Shown: positions 60,516 through 64,000 of the stretch, one piece after another
How positions within the stretch are numbered: the stretch's first letter is position 1
Layout of the letters: each line of letters starts with the position of its first letter
DNA from: CBDAPU01 sp965198875
GTDB lineage: Bacteria; Pseudomonadota; Gammaproteobacteria; Eutrophobiales; Eutrophobiaceae
Direction of reading: 5' to 3'
Assembly: GCA_965198875.1 (NCBI GenBank)
Contig: CBDAPU010000001.1
Span: forward strand, 1,550,001-1,614,000
DNA: 64,000 nucleotides
Position numbers and translations under genes: made by a program
Notes under the pieces: generated by a model
Told to the model about the DNA's origin: nothing
Databases searched by the model: none
The model's input: only the letters and a program-made list of their open reading frames with translations

Positions 60516-60572
60516 GATTTTTGTTGTGATCAGAGGACGGTGAACTATCATTAGTTCTATCTTCTGATTTCT

Positions 60573-60798
60573 GTCTTACGCCAAGTCGTGCAGGGTCAGC
60601 TTTTTTTCCGCCAGCCAGCGGCTTTTTATGATCTCCCGACTTCTGTCATCAAGAGAGGCAAGCGCTCTTAGCAAGCCCTGTTGATCCAGGTTTTCGTTTT
60701 GCTGCATTTCTGTTTGCTGTCCCGGTCCGGCGCGGCTGTCCCGGTCCGGCGCGATGGTCTTCAAGATAGCCGGCCGGCGCAAAGCCTTCACTTTCTAA
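60573..60798 (-). pseudogene. rpoH: rpoH fragment (sigma-32), internal scrap with tandem duplication
   Basis: On the minus strand APAGYLEDHRAGPGQ in one frame and QGLLRALASLDDRSREIIKS, RWLAEKKLTLHDLA in another are consecutive parts of sigma-32 just before and in region 4. A 19-bp sequence starting GCGCCGGACCGGGACAGC is tandemly duplicated at about 60714-60751 and causes the frame change. The helix-turn-helix and C-terminus are missing, and the 5' side ends where tape-measure sequence resumes. It cannot make a functional sigma factor; a complete rpoH is expected elsewhere. Confidence 0.75.
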
Positions 60799-61218
60799 AT
60801 CCTGCGTAACTGGCGCATCAAATGGGGCGGCGTTGGGGGCTTCTTTACTGATCTTTGGGGCGGCATCCTCGAGACGGCCAAAGCCGCACTTGATTGGCTC
60901 ATTGTTAAGTTTGAAACGGTGGCCGGGTTTATCGGCAAGACCTGGAAAGCTGTCACTGGCTGGTTTGGTGGGGATAACGAAAGCGAGGGGCAAACCACGA
61001 CCAGCACGCCATCTAAGGCCGCCGAGGTCGCTTTAGCCACCACCCCGCTGCCAGCCGTGGCCACCGTGCAACATACTGACCACAGCACCCACAGCTATCA
61101 GCTCACCATCCAGCAACGCCCCGGCGAGGATGCACAAGCCTTAACCGAGCGCATTCTGGCCGAGCTGGAACAGCGCCAGCAGCAAAGCCAACGCGAAGGA
61201 CTGCACGATGGCCTCTAG
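60799..61218 (+). pseudogene. phage tail tape measure protein, C-terminal part
   Basis: The frame is open from 60799 without a start and reads NWRIKWGGVGGFFTDLWGGI, LETAKAALDWL and GFIGKTWKAVTGWFGG, typical of the membrane-associating end of tape-measure proteins. A Gln/Glu-rich tail follows (HSYQLTIQQRPGEDAQALT, ERILAELEQRQQQ). It ends 11 bp inside gpU, as an intact tail operon would. The missing middle of the protein (several hundred residues in relatives) has been replaced by 1.15 kb of host-type DNA. Confidence 0.8.
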
Positions 61219-61621
61219 TGTCCTGATGAGGCTGGGTGGCTACACCTTCGCCCTGCACCAGGCCGCCTACCAGCAGTTACAGCGCAGCAGCGCTTACCGC
61301 TGGCCGGGACAGGCCCGTCTTGGCCGTCTGCCGGCCCAACAATACTTAGGCCCGGGCGAGGAAACGTTGAGCCTGGAAGGCACCCTCTATCCCCATTTTA
61401 AGGGCGGCCTGAAACAGCTTGAGGCCATGCGGGTCGAAGCGGGCAAAGGCCAACCCCTGATGCTCACCGATGGCCGCGGCCACATCTGGCGACACTGGGT
61501 CATCACGCAGGTGGAAGAAACCCATACGGTGCTGTTTGAGGACGGCACGCCCCGCAAAATCGCCTTCCGCCTGCACCTCGCCCGCTATGGTGAGGATATG
61601 CGCCGTGCCGAAGGTCTCTGA
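61208..61621 (+). CDS. phage tail protein GpU family
   Basis: A 137-residue protein with LMRLGGYTFALHQAAYQQLQ, the RWPGQARLG strand, LSLEGTLYPHF and RKIAFRLHLARYGED, matching P2 gpU, a tail-completion and connector protein. The ATG lies inside the end of the tape-measure frame (11-bp overlap) and its stop is followed directly by gpX (1-bp overlap of TGATG). This indicates the original tight operon T-U-X-D. The frame is intact, but without capsid genes the product has no partner. Confidence 0.85.
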   Translation: MASSVLMRLGGYTFALHQAAYQQLQRSSAYRWPGQARLGRLPAQQYLGPGEETLSLEGTLYPHFKGGLKQLEAMRVEAGKGQPLMLTDGRGHIWRHWVITQVEETHTVLFEDGTPRKIAFRLHLARYGEDMRRAEGL

Positions 61622-61827
61622 TGCACTATCGAACCAAAGACGGCGATGTGCTCGACGCCCTCTGTCATAAGCACTACGGGCGAGAGACAGGCGCCCTGGA
61701 AGCAGTGCTCACCGCCAACCCGGGGCTGGCGGATCAAGGCCCCATCCTGCCCGCCGGCCTGCTGATTATCCTGCCGGACTTGCCCGAGCCTGTGCCGCAC
61801 CGTCAACCCGTGAGACTCTGGGACTGA
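61621..61827 (+). CDS. phage tail protein GpX family (LysM-like)
   Basis: A 68-residue protein: YRTKDGDVLDALCHKHYGRE at the start and ILPAGLLIILPDLP near the end form a LysM-like beta-alpha-alpha-beta fold, as in P2 gpX, which sits at the tail tip or baseplate. The stop of gpU and the start of this gene share bases (TGATG). It is slightly longer than P2 gpX owing to the tail VPHRQPVRLWD. The frame is intact. Confidence 0.85.
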   Translation: MHYRTKDGDVLDALCHKHYGRETGALEAVLTANPGLADQGPILPAGLLIILPDLPEPVPHRQPVRLWD

Positions 61828-61849
61828 TGGTGAGTGAGCCGGTCGAAGC

Positions 61850-62821
61850 ATGATCCCCGCCTTCTCGCTGATCGCCAATAGCACTGACGTCACGGCCGCT
61901 ATTACTGACAGATTGCTGTCCTTAACGCTGGCGGATAGGGCCGGTATGAAAAGCGATACCCTGACGCTGCACCTTGATGACCGCGATGGGCAGATTGAAC
62001 TGCCCCGCAAAGGGGCGGAACTCAGCGTCTCCTTAGGCTATGAGCGGAAACCGGTCAAGATGGGCCTGTACATCGTCGATGAGCTGGAACTCAGCGCACC
62101 ACCGGCCACCCTGACCATCCGCGCCAAAGCCGCCAACATGAGAAGCAGCTTAAAAGCACACAAGACCCGCGCCTTTGATGAGATGACGCTGGGGAAGCTG
62201 GTCGCTGTCATCGCCGCCGAGCATGGGCTTGAGCCCCGTGTGGGCGATGCCCTGGCCAGCATCCGCCTTACCCACCTCGACCAGACCGAAGAGTCGGACT
62301 TACACCTCTTAACCCGCTTGGGGAAGCACTACGACGCCCTGGCCAAACCTGCCGGGGGCTATCTCTTATTCGTGCCCAGGGGCGAGGCGAAGAGCGCCAC
62401 CGGCAAGACCCTGCCGGACATCCGCATCAACCCCCAGCAGCTCAGTGACTACCGAGTGACCCTGGCCGACAGGGGCAGGTATCAGGCGGTGGTGGCCAAG
62501 TGGCATAATACCGACACCGGCGAGCATCTTGAGGTCAAGGTGGGAGCAGGTCAGCCCAGCTACACCCTGCGCCACACCTGCCCGGACGCCGATACCGCCA
62601 TCGCCGCGGCCAAGGCCAAACTGGAGGCCTTAAACCGAGGCCAGTCGACAGCCCGCCTGACCCTCACCCCCGGCAATCCGCAGATGGCCGCCGAGACCAA
62701 ACTCACCCTGAGCGGCTTTCGAGACGGCATCGATGGCGACTGGGTCGCCACCGAGGTTACCCATCAACTCAGCAACAGCGGCTATAGCACCCGCGTGATG
62801 GCCGAGACGCCGAAACGCTGA
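61850..62821 (+). CDS. phage late control gene D protein (baseplate hub, GpD family)
   Basis: A 323-residue hub protein. MIPAFSLIANSTDVTAAITD starts the family. LTLHLDDRDGQIELPRKGAE, ELSVSLGYERKPVKMGLYIV and IRAKAANMRSSLKAHKTRAF are diagnostic of GpD/VgrG-like hubs, and RLTHLDQTEESDLHLLTRLG follows. The trimer forms the base of the tail tube and the needle platform. The gene is intact and follows gpX by 22 bp. It is the last recognisable phage gene before the right end; spike V, baseplate W/J/I and fibres are missing. Confidence 0.9.
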   Translation: MIPAFSLIANSTDVTAAITDRLLSLTLADRAGMKSDTLTLHLDDRDGQIELPRKGAELSVSLGYERKPVKMGLYIVDELELSAPPATLTIRAKAANMRSSLKAHKTRAFDEMTLGKLVAVIAAEHGLEPRVGDALASIRLTHLDQTEESDLHLLTRLGKHYDALAKPAGGYLLFVPRGEAKSATGKTLPDIRINPQQLSDYRVTLADRGRYQAVVAKWHNTDTGEHLEVKVGAGQPSYTLRHTCPDADTAIAAAKAKLEALNRGQSTARLTLTPGNPQMAAETKLTLSGFRDGIDGDWVATEVTHQLSNSGYSTRVMAETPKR

Positions 62822-62824
62822 TGA

Positions 62825-63019
62825 CTACAGGGACGCTTCATCCTCTCTCTGAATCAGGTGCCGGAAGTGCGGGAGCGATTCCAGGGCTTCTGTATCGAGG
62901 CCGTTAAGGCTACCTGCCTGGTGCAGACCGGTAACGCCAAAGCTGTCGGGCAAGTGCTGATCCGTCACCAGGCTTCGGTGCATTTAACAGGATTTAATGA
63001 CCGATTTAAGGCGGATTAA
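62825..63019 (+). other. unrecognised 64-codon open stretch between gpD and the right prophage end
   Basis: The frame has no start codon at its left edge and reads GRFILSLNQVPEVRERFQGF then CLVQTGNAKAVGQVLIRHQA, a protein-like composition. It may be the end of a truncated phage gene. No family is recognised. It ends in the AT-rich segment that leads into the end repeats. Confidence 0.3.
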
Positions 63020-63035
63020 ATCCCCCATAAAACGC

Positions 63036-63054
63036 TGTCGCAAAATGAGTGTAA
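63036..63054 (+). repeat. right subterminal transposase-type site 1
   Basis: TGTCGCAAAATGAGTGTAA, innermost of three right-end sites. Confidence 0.6.
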
Positions 63055-63070
63055 AATGACCATAAATTCC

Positions 63071-63089
63071 TGTCGCAAAATGACTGTCA
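63071..63089 (+). repeat. right subterminal transposase-type site 2
   Basis: TGTCGCAAAATGACTGTCA, 35 bp after site 1. Confidence 0.6.
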
Positions 63090-63092
63090 CTT

Positions 63093-63111
63093 TGTCGCAA
63101 AATGAACGTCA
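63093..63111 (+). repeat. right terminal transposase-type site
   Basis: TGTCGCAAAATGAACGTCA, 22 bp after site 2, ending in CA. It is the inverted counterpart of 56268-56286. Confidence 0.6.
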
Positions 63112-63560
63112 GGCTACAGGTAGGGAATAGAAATGAAACAGATCGGGGGACATCATATACACTAAGAATCTTGCGAAAGATGATGATGCATTTTTTCTTG
63201 GGTTTCAAAAATCCAATGCGTGTTGACGGGATTTTGTGGGGTGGATTCGTGCATGACATGTTCATCTGATTGGGTTTTTTGTGGGTAGCTTGGTATCATT
63301 TAGTAATTGCTAAAACAAAATCTATCGGCGAGTGTTGCGGGGAGTCGCCCACCCCTTACAGGTTCTAAACCGAGCCAGTTTACTGGTGAGGGTAAATCGA
63401 GGGTCTTACAGTCTTCGCTCAGCATGTGGGGGCTGTGGGCAACCCTTTTTTTATTATCTAAAATGAGTTTTCCCTGTCTTGTATCATCTTCTAATTGCTT
63501 GTCCTTAGGTCCGATAAAATGCGGTCAGGTAATTCTCTGAATCATCCTCTGTTTGTTTGA
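63112..63560. other. non-coding stretch right of the prophage end
   Basis: No supported gene. It contains T-rich runs (63448-63454) and a sequence AAACAGATCGGGGGACATC reminiscent of transposon-flanking DNA, but no element is identified. Confidence 0.4.
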
Positions 63561-63852
63561 CCACTGACTTTGATTGAGGAAACCCTGGTCAAGCAGAAAG
63601 CCCATCATCCGGAATTAACACCTAATAGAGTATCAGCTAATACCGGAGATACTGGTCAAGGGCAAAGTGATCAAGGAAGCAGGACAAAATCTGCTGTTTT
63701 TCCATAAAAACGGACAGCTTTATATGGCTGTTTTAAGAACCATCGAGAATAAGTCGGAAAACGATATAACCACGTTTCACCACGCCGCAGAAAGCGATAT
63801 TACGGGCAAGGAAAGGCAAGGAGAGATCGTAAGAGATTGGCGTAGGGACTGA
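63561..63852 (+). pseudogene. MuF-type toxin tail, frameshifted fragment
   Basis: The first frame (63561 to about 63627) reads LIEETLVKQKAHHPELTPN. A one-base shift then continues as EYQLIPEILVKGKVIKEAGQ, NLLFFHKNGQLYMAVLRTIE and NDITTFHHAAESDI. The pattern (HPELTPEEY-LIPEIL, then beta strands, then TFH) resembles the nuclease-toxin domain found at the C-terminus of many MuF and polyvalent phage proteins. It differs from the toxin-like end of the MuF gene at 56.6 kb. The MuF part is missing, so this is a second, broken cargo module. Confidence 0.55.
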
Positions 63853-63855
63853 GAG

Positions 63856-64000
63856 ACCGGCCGGGGCGTCCAGACGGAACAGTTTGCCGGCGTCATCTAA
63901 GTGTATCAATGCCAAGGCGCTGTCATACTCGTGCATACCAATCTCGAATATCCCCTTTACCGTAAAGCGTTTCAGGCGCGGCATGAGTTCATCCTGCGCC
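63856..64000 (-). pseudogene. lolC/lolE fragment (lipoprotein-releasing permease), cut by prophage debris
   Basis: The minus strand entering from the right edge reads AQDELMPRLKRFTVKGIFEI then GMHEYDSALALIHLDDAGKL and FRLDAPAGL, the periplasmic domain of LolC/LolE. In the intact family this continues with a strand like RLKLDDL, but here it runs into antisense toxin-fragment sequence after about 63856. LolCDE extracts outer-membrane lipoproteins from the inner membrane and is essential, so an intact copy must exist elsewhere, unless this is an assembly join. More of the gene lies beyond the window. Confidence 0.8.

Larger units (their letters stand above)
56268..63111. mobile_element. remnant of a transposable (Mu-like) prophage, rearranged
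   Basis: The 6.8-kb segment is bounded by inverted 19-bp sequences of pattern TGTCNCAAAATGANNGTCA. Read on the plus strand it begins TGAC at 56268 and ends GTCA at 63111, giving the TG...CA ends of Mu-type elements. Further copies of the 19-bp site lie inside each end. The contents are a MuF head protein and a portal scrap on the minus strand, then tail genes (chaperone, GpE, tape measure, U, X, D) on the plus strand. Transposase, repressor, protease, major capsid, sheath, tube, baseplate and fibres are missing. Flanking 5-bp target duplications are not evident (GGGGG against GGCTA), so one or both ends may have been rearranged. Confidence 0.7.

Noticed and set aside
63300..63540. 77-codon plus-strand frame starting at 63307
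   Set aside because: No ribosome-binding site, mixed composition with a T-run, and no similarity; treated as non-coding.

Overview
The window is a chromosomal segment of a gammaproteobacterium. The evidence is the gene families and their local order: rubredoxin/thiD-thiE-hemL, torF-glnK-amtB beside ubiK and yifB, apaG-apaH, lgt-thyA-folA, uvrA opposite ssb, cysI with a DUF934 partner, an oxyR-type regulator, degQ, coq7 and rplM-rpsI. Genes are densely packed on both strands, but many spacers of 300-1000 bp hold decayed genes and duplicated non-coding DNA. Remnants of hemB, an autotransporter, ctaB, rpoH and lolC/E suggest gene erosion, recent rearrangement, or both.

Layout. 0-3 kb: a catabolic-looking cluster (Rieske oxygenase start, two short-chain dehydrogenases) with a divergent TetR regulator, then a hemB relic. 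3-4.2 kb: an unrecognised degraded frame. 4.4-9.2 kb: TlpA-like thioredoxin, HemJ, tRNA-Leu(CAA), rubredoxin, ThiD-ThiE-HemL. 9.5-13.3 kb: a headless autotransporter barrel, a small coiled-coil membrane protein, and TRAP transporter subunits DctQM without a visible binding protein. 13.4-18.6 kb, minus strand: AroE, a cNMP-binding/rhodanese fusion, and the nitrogen cluster AmtB, GlnK, TorF porin. Upstream of torF lies a sigma-54 -24/-12 element with two NtrC-type palindromes at the classical enhancer distance. 18.6-26.3 kb: UbiK, YifB, ApaG-ApaH, then FolA/ThyA/Lgt on the other strand, and a DUF255 thioredoxin-fold protein. 26.6-36.5 kb: a HAD phosphatase, a TonB-dependent receptor, a nucleoside-salvage group (ribokinase, CNT transporter, DeoD, DeoC, a second PfkB kinase) and a LOG protein. 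36.7-55.6 kb: UvrA, SSB, sulfite/nitrite reductase and DUF934, an EF-G paralogue, ZapE, a zinc peptidase, a radical SAM protein, RmuC, a CbbY-like phosphatase, OxyR, DegQ, Hsp20 behind a heat-shock-type promoter, Coq7, RplM-RpsI.

55.6-64 kb is a wrecked transposable (Mu-like) prophage. It has TG...CA ends with repeated 19-bp sites, a MuF head protein with a toxin-like C-terminus, an inverted scrap of the portal gene, a P2/Mu-type tail module (chaperone, GpE, tape measure, U, X, D) and no transposase, capsid or sheath. The tape-measure gene carries an internal stop and is split by about 1.15 kb of host-type DNA (3' end of ctaB, a small cysteine-rich secreted protein gene, a scrap of rpoH). Beyond the right end a frameshifted second MuF-type toxin tail abuts a truncated lolC/E.

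Two non-coding themes recur. One is near-duplicate spacer sequences with a 60-67 bp period at six loci whose sequences differ from each other. The other is interspersed repeat families, including a 76-bp element present at 11.2 kb and, inverted, at 56.2 kb.
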